A DNA stretch of 64,000 nt, from NCBI RefSeq assembly GCF_022539505.1, contig NC_061510.1:271135687-271199686 (forward strand). Direction: 5' to 3'. Shown in pieces: positions 43,601-53,330 of this stretch. The notes beneath the pieces were generated by a model. It did not search any database. It was not told where the DNA came from and worked only from the letters and a program-made list of their open reading frames with translations. The stretch's first letter is position 1. Every line of letters begins with the position of its first letter. The DNA is from Lolium rigidum (Eukaryota > Streptophyta > Magnoliopsida > Poales > Poaceae). The position numbers and the translations under genes are program-made.

Positions 43601-44287
43601 AGAGGTGGGCTTGCCCTGAGCAGTCACTAAGGTAGCAGGATAGGCATTTGTCCAGTGCAAAGAAGTGAAAAACCAGTCGAGTTGCTCTAACAGTGGATTA
43701 TCCTGCATATTACTCCAAGTGTACTTCCTCCCTTTAATGGGAAGTTCAGTCAAGTTCTGGGAGCGAATTATGTCATTGAAAAGAAGCATATCATTAATAT
43801 TACCCCCTGGCTTATTTCTGTTTGTTGGTGATCGAATGAAGTTAAAATCACCCAAAAGCAACCAATCCTCATCATCGGGAATAATTAAATTTTCAAACCA
43901 ATTCACAAAATCTTCCCTTAAATCTCCAGTACAAGGCCCATAAATATTAACCAGTGTCCAATTCTGGGAAGAGTGCTGCGATGTGAAGTGCACAGATAAA
44001 GCAAAGGGCTCACAGTGCATCACCATACCAGAGAAAACAGAGCTTTTCCACAAAATAATAAGCCCACCTGAGGCACCATTGGAAGGAACAAACACATACT
44101 CGTCAAAACCACTGGGGCAACAAGATTTGATAAAAGCAATATCAAAATCCTCTTTCTTAGTTTCTTGTAAGCAAACCACAGAGCAAGCACTAATCTTAAT
44201 AGCATTCATAAGGGCAAGTTGTTTGCTTTTAGCATTAAGGCCCCTGATATTCCAACATAGTACACACCATTTCTTAAGGAAATTCAT
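40683..44287 (-). pseudogene. LINE ORF2: endonuclease and reverse transcriptase, broken
   Basis: From 44,287: WCVLCWNIRGLNAKSKQLAL and VVCLQETKKEDFD (endonuclease), LLGDFNFI and TSDHCPCVV; then the RT approach PVDKAPGPDGFNGLFLKTCW. An in-frame TAA at 42,785 interrupts, followed by the RT core (42,712-42,191: LLKLDFAKAFDTIDHSAMLK, VRQGDPLSPLIFVLAADLLQ). Single-base changes near 42,205-42,225 shift the frame across the catalytic YADD motif. The frame resumes DDTLIIMPANTQQILVMKDI to the zinc-binding CLLCISPPEETIEHLFFHC, with a further break near 40,950 and a C-terminal piece (IFIVAAWSIWKERNNFLF) ending at 40,683. Confidence 0.88.
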
Positions 44288-44323
44288 TACAAAAGCAACT
44301 TTGAATAAAATGGCAGATTACAA

Positions 44324-45040
44324 CTAGGCACTGCTATCAGAAGAAGATCCCTCCTGCAGAGGTGACAGAAGCTTCTGTGAAGACACTTCAGTAGGAGGAA
44401 TACCACACAGATTAATTCCAATGGACTGAAGGACAGGAATAGGAGTGACTGCAGAAGTTGATGGAGCAGCAGGTATATCAGCAGTTGCTTTCTGTTTAGA
44501 TGGATCCTTCCTCGGCTTCACTTTGGATTTTACTGTCTTGGTGTCAGAATCATTCCTAGGCTTGAAACCATCATACTTGTTAGTTCTTGGACTCCTCCTG
44601 ACTTGCAAAGTACTCTCTGGTATCACTATAGGGATTTTCTTCCTTTTCTGGCCAACATGAGCAAGACTGTTAATCTGTTCAATTTCTTGAGTGTCAGGAA
44701 TGCTAAGAGGACCAAGAGAAGAAGCTGTCCTTGCCACCTTTCTGCCAGTAGTCAGATTCAGAAATTCATGCACCATTTCAAATAGAACAGAAGTTGGCAA
44801 CTGCATCTGAATAGAGAGGAATTTTCCATCAGTCATAGGGCTGGGTGTAGAGTTGACCAGTGCTTTAACCAGGGTTACTCTTGCCCAAATTTCAGCATGT
44901 AAATCATGAAAGGAAGCATTATTCAGACTGAAGGAATTAATCTGGACAGAACCAAGGACATCCAAGTCCATAGTCTCAACAGAGGAGGAAGAATTATCAG
45001 AAATACTATCTGTCCAGGCCTGCATGGGACTATCAGCCAA
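44324..45040 (-). CDS. LINE ORF1, C-terminal part
   Basis: A 238-codon open frame ending at 44,324, 37 bases before the ORF2 start. It is rich in Ser/Lys/Pro with basic stretches (VGQKRKKIPIVIPE, VRRSPRTNKYDGFK), the usual tail of plant LINE ORF1 nucleic-acid-binding proteins. The N-terminal DUF4283-like and zinc-knuckle parts are missing because the insertion is 5'-truncated, so the first Met is not a genuine start. Confidence 0.7.
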   Translation of the reverse strand: MADSPMQAWTDSISDNSSSSVETMDLDVLGSVQINSFSLNNASFHDLHAEIWARVTLVKALVNSTPSPMTDGKFLSIQMQLPTSVLFEMVHEFLNLTTGRKVARTASSLGPLSIPDTQEIEQINSLAHVGQKRKKIPIVIPESTLQVRRSPRTNKYDGFKPRNDSDTKTVKSKVKPRKDPSKQKATADIPAAPSTSAVTPIPVLQSIGINLCGIPPTEVSSQKLLSPLQEGSSSDSSA

Positions 45041-45052
45041 GTTGGAGAGGGG

Positions 45053-46607
45053 TGTTTAAGCTCTTGCATCATGTACCTTGTACCCATTAATGAAGAACTA
45101 CATAGAGCTTGTTAAAATTTGGTTTGCATGATTGATCTCTAGAGTCTAGATATTTTCTGGTTGAGGTGTTTGAACAACAAGGAGACAATATAAAGTCTTA
45201 TAATAGTTACAATATGTTCATATGTGAGCTTTGCTGCACCTCTTATACTTGAGTTTGCTTCAAACAACCTTGCTAGCCTAGCCTTGTATTGAGAGGAATT
45301 CTTCTCATGCATCCAAATCCTTGAGCCAAAAACTATGCCATTTGTGTCCACCATACCTGCCTACCACATGGTATTTCCCTGCCATTCCAAAGTAGATTAC
45401 TTGAGTGCTACCTTTAAAATTCTATTCTTTGCCTTTACAATATATAGCTCATGGGACAAATAGCCTTAAAAACTATTGTGGTGAAGAATATGTACTTATG
45501 TGTCTTATTTCATAATAAGTTGCTTGTTGAGCGGTAACCATGTTTCTGGGGACGCCATCAACTTTTACCTTTGTTGAATATCATGTGAGTTGATATGCAT
45601 GTTCGTCTTGTCTGAAGTAAGGGAGATTTTCATGATCAAATGGTTTGAGTATGCATACTGTTAGAGAAGAACATTGGGCCGCTAACTAAAGCCATGATTC
45701 ATGGTGGAAGTTTCAGTGTGGACAACTAATCCTCAATCTCTTATGAGAATTTTAATTGTTGTTCAATGCTTATGCATTAAAGAGGAGTCCATTATCTGTT
45801 GTCTATGTTGTCTCGGTATGGATGTCTAAGTTGAGAATAATCAAAAGCGAGAAATCCAATGCGAACTTTCTCCTTAGACCTTTGTACAGAGCGGCATAGA
45901 GGTACCCCTTTGTGACACTTGGTTGAAACATATGCTATGCAATGATAATCCGTGTTAATCCAAGCTAATTAGGACAAGGTGCGAGCACTATTGGTATACT
46001 ATGCATGAGGCTTGCAACTTATAAGATATCTTATACATAACACATATGCTTTATTACTACCGTTGACAAAATTGTTTCTTGTTTTCAAAATGAAAAGATC
46101 TAGCACAAATATAGTAATCAATGCTTCCCTCTGCGAAGGGCCTATCTTCTACCTTATTGTTGAGTCAGTTTGCCTACTCTTTCTATCCCAGAAGCAAACA
46201 CTTGTATCAACTGTGTGCATTGATTCTTACATGTTTACCTATTGCACTTGTTATATCGCTTTGTGTTGACAATTATCCATGAGATATACATGTTGAAGTT
46301 GAAAGCAACCGCTGAAACTTATATCTTCCTTTGTGTTGCTTCAATGCCTTTACTTTGAATTTAATGCTTTATGAGTAACTCTTATGCAAGTCTTATTGAT
46401 GCTTGTCTTGAAAGTACTATTCATGAAAAGTCTTTTCTATATGATTCATTTGTTTACTCATTATCTTCATCATTGCTTCGAATCGCTGCATTCATCTCAT
46501 ATGCTTACAATAGTATGATCAAGATTATGATAGCATGTCACTTCAGAAATTATCTTTGTTATCGTTTACCTACTCGAGGGCGAGTAGGAACTAAGCTTGG
46601 GGATGCT
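45053..46607 (+). other. element B 3' non-coding region, right of the LINE
   Basis: It continues B from TGTTTAAGCTCTTGCATCAT, colinear with 56,840-58,400 of D. It ends with the CCTACTCG hairpin (46,569-46,588) and AAGCTTGGGGATGCT before the LTR. Confidence 0.75.
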
Positions 46608-47325
46608 TGATACGTCCCAAACGTATATATAATTTCTTATGTTCCATGCTACTTTATTGATGATACTCACATGTTTTATACACATTATATGTCATTATTA
46701 TGCATTTTCCGGCACTAACCTATGGACGAGATGCCGAAGAGCCGCTTGTCGTTTTCTCGCTGTTTTTTGGTTTCAGAAATCCTAGTAAGGAAATATTCTC
46801 GGAATTGGACGAAATCAACGCCCATGGTCCTATTTTTCCACGAAGCTTCCAGAAGTCCGAAGAGGAAACGAAGTGGGGCCACGAGGTGGCGACACACTAG
46901 GGCGGCGCGGCCCAAGCCCTGGCCGCGCCGGCCTGTTGTGTGGGCCCCTCGTGACTCTCCCGACTCCACCCTTCCGCCTACTTAAAGCCTTCGTCGCGAA
47001 ACCCCCAGTACCGAGAGCCACGATACGGAAAACCTTACAGAGACGCCGCCGCCGCCAATCCCATCTCGGGGGATTCAGAGATCGCCTCCGGCACCCCGCC
47101 GGAGAGGGGAATCATCTCCCGGAGGTCTCTTCATCGCCATGATCGCCTCCGGATCGATGTGTGAGTAGTCCACCCCTGGACTATGGGTCCATAACAGTAG
47201 CTAGATGGTTGTCTTCTCCTCATTGTGCTATCATGTTAGATCTTGTGAGCTGCCTATCATGATCAAGATCATCTATTTGTAATGCTACATGTTGTGTTTG
47301 TTGGGATCCGATGAATATTGAATAC
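46608..47325 (+). repeat. 5' portion of the 3' LTR of element B
   Basis: 718 bp from TGATACGTCCCAAACG to GATGAATATTGAATAC, where B's LTR should continue TATGTCAAG. The missing 3' portion is at 24,629-25,514 on the other strand. Confidence 0.88.
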
Positions 47326-47340
47326 CGTCGTCGTGGTGAA
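47326..47340 (+). mobile_element. opposite end of the unresolved nested element
   Basis: CGTCGTCGTGGTGAA does not belong to B's LTR and follows AATAC (complement of GTATT). It is taken as the other end of the element that starts at 25,515. It lacks a canonical TG/CA terminus, so the assignment is tentative. Confidence 0.4.
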
Positions 47341-47440
47341 NNNNNNNNNNNNNNNNNNNNNNNNNNNNNNNNNNNNNNNNNNNNNNNNNNNNNNNNNNNN
47401 NNNNNNNNNNNNNNNNNNNNNNNNNNNNNNNNNNNNNNNN
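47341..47440. other. assembly gap, 100 N
   Basis: Exactly 100 N, a scaffold placeholder. C's integrase reading enters it from the right; nothing on the left continues that reading. Confidence 1.
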
Positions 47441-48490
47441 GATAAGCTTTGTGTTCTAGTTCTAAAGGTAAATGACAAGCTTTTCCGTAAACCATTTTAT
47501 AAGGTGACATTCCCATGGGGTTTTTATAAGCAGTTCTATAAGCCCATAGTGCTTCTTTCAATTTACTAGCCCAATTCTTTCTAGATTTATTAACGGTCTT
47601 ATGCAAGATAGATTTAATTTCTCTATTTGATAGTTCTACTTGACCACTACTTTGAGGGTGATAAGCGGAAGCAATTCTATGATTAATACCATACTTAGCA
47701 AGAGTTTTCTAAAACCTCCATGAATAAAATGAGAACCTCCATCAGTCATGATATATCTAGGTACTCCAAATCTAGGAAAAATAATATCTAAAAGCATTTT
47801 TAAAGAGGTCTCACCATCAGCACTTTTTGTAGGTATGGCTTCCACCCATTTAGTAACATAATCAACAACAACAAGTATATGAGTGTTACCTTTTGAAGAG
47901 GGAAAAGGTCCCATGAAGTCGAATCCCCAACAATCAAACGGTTCAATAACAAGAGTATAATTCATAGGCATTTCATTGCGTCTGGAGATATTACCAACCC
48001 TTTGACATTCATCACAAGATAAAATAAACTTCCTTGCATCTTTGAAGAGAGTTGGCCAATAAAAACCTGATTGTAGAACCTTTTGTGCGGTTCTATCTCC
48101 GGCGTGATGTCCTCCATAAGCACTGCCATGACATTTACTCAATATCTCTTGTTGTTCATATTCGGGAACACACCTTCGCCGAATACCATCCACTCCTTCT
48201 TTATATAAGTGTGGGTCATCCCAGAAATAATGCCTCAAGTCATAAAAGAATTTCCTCCTTTGCTGAGCTGAAAAGGTTGGCGGCAAGTACTTGGAAACAA
48301 TAAAGTTAGCATAATCAGCATACCAAGGACTCTCTCGCGAGCTCACCTTTATTACAGCCAATTGTTCATTTGGAAAACTATCATTAACGGGAACAGGATC
48401 ATAAGCAATGTTTTCCAATCTAGACAAATTATCGACAACAGGATTATCAGCACCTTTCCTATCTACAATATGTAAATCAAATTCTTGCAA
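47441..48490 (-). pseudogene. element C integrase
   Basis: On - from 48,490: FDLHIVDRKGADNPVVDNLS (end of RNase H linker), the zinc-binding HHCC region (YGGHHAGDRTAQKV then FILSCDECQRVG), and the catalytic core with WGFDFMGPFP (first Asp) and YIMTDGGSHFI (second Asp). A frame change near 47,710 separates the part with the catalytic Glu. The later frame (47,606 on) reads [20 protein letters not shown] and [20 protein letters not shown], the usual Gypsy integrase C-terminal core, and runs into the gap at 47,440. Confidence 0.9.
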
Positions 48491-48499
48491 AAGAAGTAC

Positions 48500-50641
48500 C
48501 TATCTAATAAGCCTCGGCTTAGCATCTTTCTTTGTCATAAGGTATCTAATTGCAGCATGATCAGTATGAATTGTAACTTTTGAATCAACAATATAAGATC
48601 TAAATTTATCACAAGCAAAGACTACAGCTAACAATTCTTTTTCGGTAGTAGCATAATTTCTTTGAGCAGCATCAAGAGTTTTGCTAGCATAATGAATAAC
48701 ATTTAATTGTTTATCTACTCGCTGTCCAAGAACAGCGCCTACAGCAAAATCACTAGCATCACACATAATTTCAAATGGTAAATTCCAATCAGGAGGTTCA
48801 ACTATAGGAGCAGTTGTTAAGGCTTTCTTTAGAGTTTCAAAAGCTTCCTTACAATCATCATCAAAAACAAAAGGTACATCTTTTTGAAGAAGATTAGTAA
48901 GAGGCTTTGAAATCTTGGAGAAATCTTTAATAAATCTCCTATAAAACCCAGCATGACCAAGAACACTACGAATACCTTTAACATCCCTTGGATAGGGCAT
49001 CTTCTCAATGGCTTCAACTTTAGCTCTATCAACTTCAATACCTCTCTCAGAAATTTTATGTCCCAATACAATTCCTTCATTAACCATAAAGTGGCATTTC
49101 TCCCAATTAAGAACAAGGTTAGTTTCTTCACATCTCTGCAAAACTTTATCAAGGTTTCGCAAGCAACTATCAAAAGAATTCCCGTAGACGGAAAAATCAT
49201 CCATGAATACTTCCACAATACTCTCACAAAAGCCATGAAAAATAGCAGACATGCATCTTTGAAAAGTAGCAGGAGCATTACATAAATCAAAAGGCATACG
49301 CCTATAAGCATAAGTTCCATAGGGACAAGTAAAAGTGGTTTTCTCTTGATCTTTAGCTTTAACAGACAATTTGTGAAAACCCGAATAACCATCCGGAAAG
49401 CAAAAATGAGTATTTTTAGATAACCTTTCTAACATTTGATCAATAAAAGGCAAAGGGTAATGATCTTTTTTAGTAACCTTATTAACTTTTCGATAATCAA
49501 TGCACATTCTATACCCTACAACTACTCTTTGAGGTATGAGCTCATCATTATCATTAGGCACAACAGTCATTCCTCCTTTCTTAGGAACGCAATGCACGGG
49601 ACTAACCCATCTACTATCAGCAATAGGATATATAATACCAGCTTCAAGAAGTCGTAATACCTCATTTCTTACCACATCCTTCATCTTGGGAATTAGACGA
49701 CGCCGAGGTTCAACAACAGGCTTCGCATCATCTTCCATATTAATGGCATGTTGGCAAATAGAGGGAGAAATCCCCTTCAAGTCATCAAGAGTATAGCCAA
49801 TAGCACCTCGGTGTTTCTTCAATATTTGCAATAATCTTTCTTCTTCAAACTCTGTAACCTTAGAACTAATAATAACAGGATATATTTTCTTATCATCAAT
49901 ATGAGCATATTTAAGATTATCAGGCAAAGGCTTTAAATCAAAAACAGGATCTTCCTTTGGTGGCGGCGTTATACCCAAGTCTTCCACCGGTAAATCATGC
50001 TTGAGAATAGGTTGGCGAAGAAAAATCTCCTCAAGCTCATCTCTTTCTTTCCTAAAAACTTCACTCTCACTATCCTCCAAATGTTGCTGCAAAGGATTAT
50101 TAGGAACAAGAACAATAGATGCACACTGCTCCATTTTAAAATCATTACTAGGCAAATCAGCTTTATAAGGAGTTTTAGTAAATTTAGAGAAGTTAAACTC
50201 ATAAGATTCACCAGCAAATTTAGTCAAAATTTTCTCTTTCTTGCAATCTATAATAGCTCCACAAGTATTTAGAAAAGGTCTACCAAAAATGATAGGACAA
50301 TAATCACTAGCGGCGAGAACCAAGTACCAAAAGTCAGCAGGATATTTAATCTTACCACATAGAACTTCCACATCTCGAACAATACCAATTGGAGAAATAG
50401 TTTCTCTATTAGCCAGCTGAATAACCACATCAATATCTTCAAGTTCACAAGAATCAATTTCGTGCATAATCTCCGTGTAAAGCTCATAGGGTATAGCACT
50501 AACACTTGCACCAATATCACATAAACCATAATAGCAATGATCACCAATTCTAACAGATAGCATGGGAACACTAGCTTGTTTGGGTTTATTAGGATGTGAA
50601 ACAATATTAGAAGCATCTTCACGAGAAAATAATATGACCAT
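48500..50641 (-). CDS. element C protease, reverse transcriptase and RNase H
   Basis: A 713-codon open frame. The protease site is GLCDIGASVSAIPYELY at about 50,529-50,479. The reverse transcriptase runs from about codon 300: HCVPKKGG, YRMCIDYRKVNKVTKKDHYP, the PFDLCNAPATFQRCM region and the catalytic FMDD (YxDD box with Phe-Met) in VEVFMDDFSVYGNS. RNase H follows: CDASDFAVGAVLGQR, TEKELLAVVFACDKFRSYI and HTDHAAIRYLM. The frame ends at a TAG at 48,500 where related proteins have Trp; integrase resumes in the same frame at once. With this one stop read through, PR-RT-RH-IN would be continuous to the next lesion. Confidence 0.93.
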   Translation of the reverse strand: MVILFSREDASNIVSHPNKPKQASVPMLSVRIGDHCYYGLCDIGASVSAIPYELYTEIMHEIDSCELEDIDVVIQLANRETISPIGIVRDVEVLCGKIKYPADFWYLVLAASDYCPIIFGRPFLNTCGAIIDCKKEKILTKFAGESYEFNFSKFTKTPYKADLPSNDFKMEQCASIVLVPNNPLQQHLEDSESEVFRKERDELEEIFLRQPILKHDLPVEDLGITPPPKEDPVFDLKPLPDNLKYAHIDDKKIYPVIISSKVTEFEEERLLQILKKHRGAIGYTLDDLKGISPSICQHAINMEDDAKPVVEPRRRLIPKMKDVVRNEVLRLLEAGIIYPIADSRWVSPVHCVPKKGGMTVVPNDNDELIPQRVVVGYRMCIDYRKVNKVTKKDHYPLPFIDQMLERLSKNTHFCFPDGYSGFHKLSVKAKDQEKTTFTCPYGTYAYRRMPFDLCNAPATFQRCMSAIFHGFCESIVEVFMDDFSVYGNSFDSCLRNLDKVLQRCEETNLVLNWEKCHFMVNEGIVLGHKISERGIEVDRAKVEAIEKMPYPRDVKGIRSVLGHAGFYRRFIKDFSKISKPLTNLLQKDVPFVFDDDCKEAFETLKKALTTAPIVEPPDWNLPFEIMCDASDFAVGAVLGQRVDKQLNVIHYASKTLDAAQRNYATTEKELLAVVFACDKFRSYIVDSKVTIHTDHAAIRYLMTKKDAKPRLIR

Positions 50642-50751
50642 CCTCTACATTTTCGAGTCACAAGATCTTTAACTATTGCAACAAGCAGGTTCAACTTTTA
50701 TTTGTTCTTCGGGTTCGATAGGTTTCTTTTCACTTTTATGAAACGCACTTT

Positions 50752-51009
50752 TTATAACGAGTACTCTTTCATTTTAGCAGGAAAAGGAGTTTTTTCAATA
50801 TAAGCTTCGGGAATAACACGATCAGCAGTTTCAACTACAACACATTTATTAATAGATGGATCAATTTTATCTTTATACGGTTCATGATACTTATCAAAAT
50901 TCTTCTTAGGCAATTCATAATGAGAGGCAAAAGCTTTATAAAGGTTTGCAGCAACTTGAGAATCAAGACCATATGTAGCACTCATATTACGAAATGTATC
51001 GGTATCCAT
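50752..51009 (-). pseudogene. element C gag-pol linker
   Basis: It reads NMSATYGLDSQVAANLYKAF, KNFDKYHEPYKDKIDPSINK and VVVETADRVIPEAYIEKTPF, a stretch seen upstream of protease in Athila-type polyproteins. It is separated from gag (stop near 51,039) and from the protease frame by frame breaks. Confidence 0.75.
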
Positions 51010-51038
51010 AAAAGCTTCAATGCATTTATAATCATAAA

Positions 51039-51702
51039 TTATACCTGATTCTCTATCCTTGTCGTTCTCCCAACCTTCAGTATTTTCTTGGATCCGATCA
51101 AGAAGGCCCTTTTAAACTCTTCTTTATTGCGTGTAAATGATCCAGAACAAGAAGTATCCAGCAAGGTCTTGTCTTGAAAAGAAAGTCTTGCATAGAAATT
51201 ATCAATAATAACATTACCAGGAAGCTCATGAATGGGGCATTTGAGCATTAAAGACTTCAGCCTCCCCCAAGCTTGGGCAATACTCTCTCCATCATGAGGC
51301 CAGAAATTATATATGCGGTTCCGATCTTTGTGAATTTCACTTGGAGGATAAAATTTGGAATAAAATAAAGGCACAATGTCCTCCCAATCAAGAGAATCAC
51401 CATTCTTCAGCAATTTATACCAATGCGCCGCTTTACCGGACAGACGATATAGAGAATAGCTTCTTCCTAACTTCATTCATAGCAATACCTGCACATTTGA
51501 ATAACCCGCATAATTCATGCAAAAACAGTAAATGATCACCGGGATGGACAGTTCCATCCCCTTCATAGCGGTTATCCATAACATGTTCAATAATTTTCGT
51601 AGGTATTTTATATGGTATTACTTCCTCACCTGGCGCCTCATCCACTACCGTTGCAGTAGTAGTAGATTTCCCAAATAAAAATTGAAGAGAAGATCTCTCC
51701 AT
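51039..51702 (-). pseudogene. element C gag, broken
   Basis: On - from 51,702: RSSLQFLFGKSTTTATVVDE, IIEHVMDNRYEGDGTVHPGD and LLFLHELCGLFKCAGIAMNE; then a frame change near 51,450; then SGKAAHWYKLLKNGDSLDWE, FYSKFYPPSEIHKDRNRIYN and QAWGRLKSLMLKCPIHELPG. It is a typical Athila gag and homologous to B's gag, but not close to it. Confidence 0.85.
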
Positions 51703-51788
51703 AATGACTTATAGCAGCAGGCGGAAATAAAATCAGCACAAACAGTAAAGGTTTTCCTTACCAATTCCACTTACCAATAGCGCTTCAC

Positions 51789-51806
51789 TCCCCGGCAACG
51801 GCGCCA
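51789..51806 (-). promoter_or_regulatory. primer binding site of element C
   Basis: On - TGGCGCCGTTGCCGGGGA, the exact complement of a tRNA-Asp 3' end, 11 bases after the 5' LTR. Confidence 0.85.
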
Positions 51807-51817
51807 GAAAATAGTCT

Positions 51818-53330
51818 TGATGACCCACAAGTATAGGGGGTGTATCGTAGTACTTTCGATAAATAAGAGTGTCGAACCCAACGAGGAGCAGAAGGTGTTG
51901 ACAAGCGGTTTCGATAAAGGATTCACTCGTAAATGCTCACGGACAAGTATTCGGGGGGTTTTGATGTAACGGATGAATAAAGTACAAGTAAGTAAAATGC
52001 GAGAGAAATAATTGCAGCGAGTGGCCCAATCCTTTTTAGCACAAAGGGCAAGCCGGTTTGTTTACTTATAATGACCAAACGTTCTCGAGGACACACGGGA
52101 TTTTAGTCTAGTGCTTTCGCTACATACAGTTGATTAATCTTCATTGTTTTGGTAAGTGTTGTGTGGGTGAACCTATGCTAATGTACCGCCCTTCCTAGGA
52201 CTAATACATACTTGTGATTATACCCCTTGCAAGCATCCGCAACTACAAGAAAGTAATTAAGATAAATCTAACCACGGCCTTAAACTACGAGATCCTGCGA
52301 TCCCTCCTCGCATCGATATACCAACGGGGGTTTAGGTTTCGTCACTCCGGCAACCCCGCAATTGGCAAACGAGTACAAGATGCATTCCCCTAGGCCCATA
52401 AATGGTGAAGTGTCGTGTAGTCGACGTTCACACGACACCACTAGAAGAATAACACCACAACTTAAATATCATAACATTGAATATTACTCAACCATAGTTC
52501 ACTACTAACATTTAGACTTCACCCATGTCCTCAAGAACTAAACGAACTACTCACGAGACATCATATGGAACATGATCAGAGGTGATATGATGATGAATAA
52601 CAATCTGAACATAAACCTTGGTTCAATGGTTCCACTCAATAGCATCAATAACAAGTAGAAATCGATACCGGGAGAGTTTCCCCTATCAAACAATCAAGAT
52701 CAAACCCAAATTGCTACAGCGGTGACGATGTCCAGCGGTGGAGATGGCGGTGATGATGGTGGAGATGATGATGATGGTGATGGAGATGATGTCCAGCTCG
52801 ATGGCGGTGACGATGGCGTCGATTTCCCCCTCCGGGAGGGAATTTCCCGGCGGATTCCCGCCCGCCGGAGAGCTCTTTCTCTCCGGTGTTCTCCGCCCCG
52901 CAGAGCGGCCGTAACCCTTCGTGAGGATTCCTCTGTGGCTTAGGTCTTCGGGACGAAGGGTTTCGCGAAGAAAAGGAGGCGAAAGAGGCTGAGGGGGCCC
53001 CACACCACATGGTGGCGCGGCCAAGCCATGGGCCGCGCCGCCCTATGGTGTGGGCCCACCTTGGGTCCAACTGGCTCCCCCTTCTGGCTTCCTTCGTCAT
53101 CTGGAAAAATAGGATTTTTGGTAAAACTTCCTTCCACAGTTGATCTTCCGAAATATTGCATCCTGACGGTGCTTTTTCCAGCAGAATCCTGGCTCCGGTG
53201 TTCGATCTCCAAATAATCATGAAACATGCAAAATAGATGAAATAACATAAGTATTGTGTCCCAATATGAAATATATCAATGAATAACAGCAAATTATGAT
53301 ATAAAATAGTGATGCAAATTGGACGTATCA
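51818..53330 (-). repeat. 5' LTR of element C
   Basis: 1,513 bp on -, from TGATACGTCCAATTTGCATC to GTGGGTCATCA. It shares the TGATACGTC start with A, B, D and E but is otherwise different. It includes a GAT/GGT-rich microsatellite-like stretch (52,722-52,810) and a GC-rich block at 52,840-53,060. Confidence 0.88.

Larger units (their letters stand above)
40544..45052 (-). mobile_element. L1-type LINE in element B, 5'-truncated
   Basis: The LINE lies on -. A T run at 40,541-40,554 is its 3' poly(A) tail. The target TGTTT occurs at 40,539-40,543 and 45,053-45,057. It has the end of ORF1 (45,040-44,324) and ORF2 with endonuclease, RT and zinc-binding domains (44,287-40,683). Only a few lesions disrupt ORF2, so the insertion is fairly young, and younger than B. 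Confidence 0.9.
35532..47325 (+). mobile_element. element B: non-autonomous Athila-type element carrying a LINE
   Basis: 5' LTR 35,532-37,127, gag and protease ORFs (37,384-39,491), 3' region split by a LINE (40,544-45,052), then the first 718 bp of the 3' LTR (46,608-47,325). The rest of the 3' LTR is at 24,629-25,514 in reverse. No RT or integrase is present. It inserted into the CACTA transposase gene with target duplication ATGAG. Confidence 0.88.
47441..53330 (-). mobile_element. element C: Athila-lineage Gypsy element with pol, 3' part missing
   Basis: On -: 5' LTR (53,330-51,818), primer site, gag (51,702-50,752), protease-RT-RNase H (50,641-48,500), integrase (48,490-47,441). The integrase reading runs into the 100-N gap; the 3' end and 3' LTR are not in the window. 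It is inserted into the 5' LTR of D: the five bases after its right end, GGGAT (53,331-53,335), are D LTR sequence. It is the only element here with RT and integrase, and has only a few stops and frameshifts. Confidence 0.92.

Noticed and set aside
25549..47440. CRISPR-like or satellite arrays near the gaps
   Set aside because: No regularly spaced short repeats; the repeated blocks are CACTA subterminal repeats and LTR pieces.
52722..52943. Asp/Gly-rich ORF on +
   Set aside because: It lies inside the 5' LTR of element C and comes from a GAT/GGT microsatellite-like stretch.
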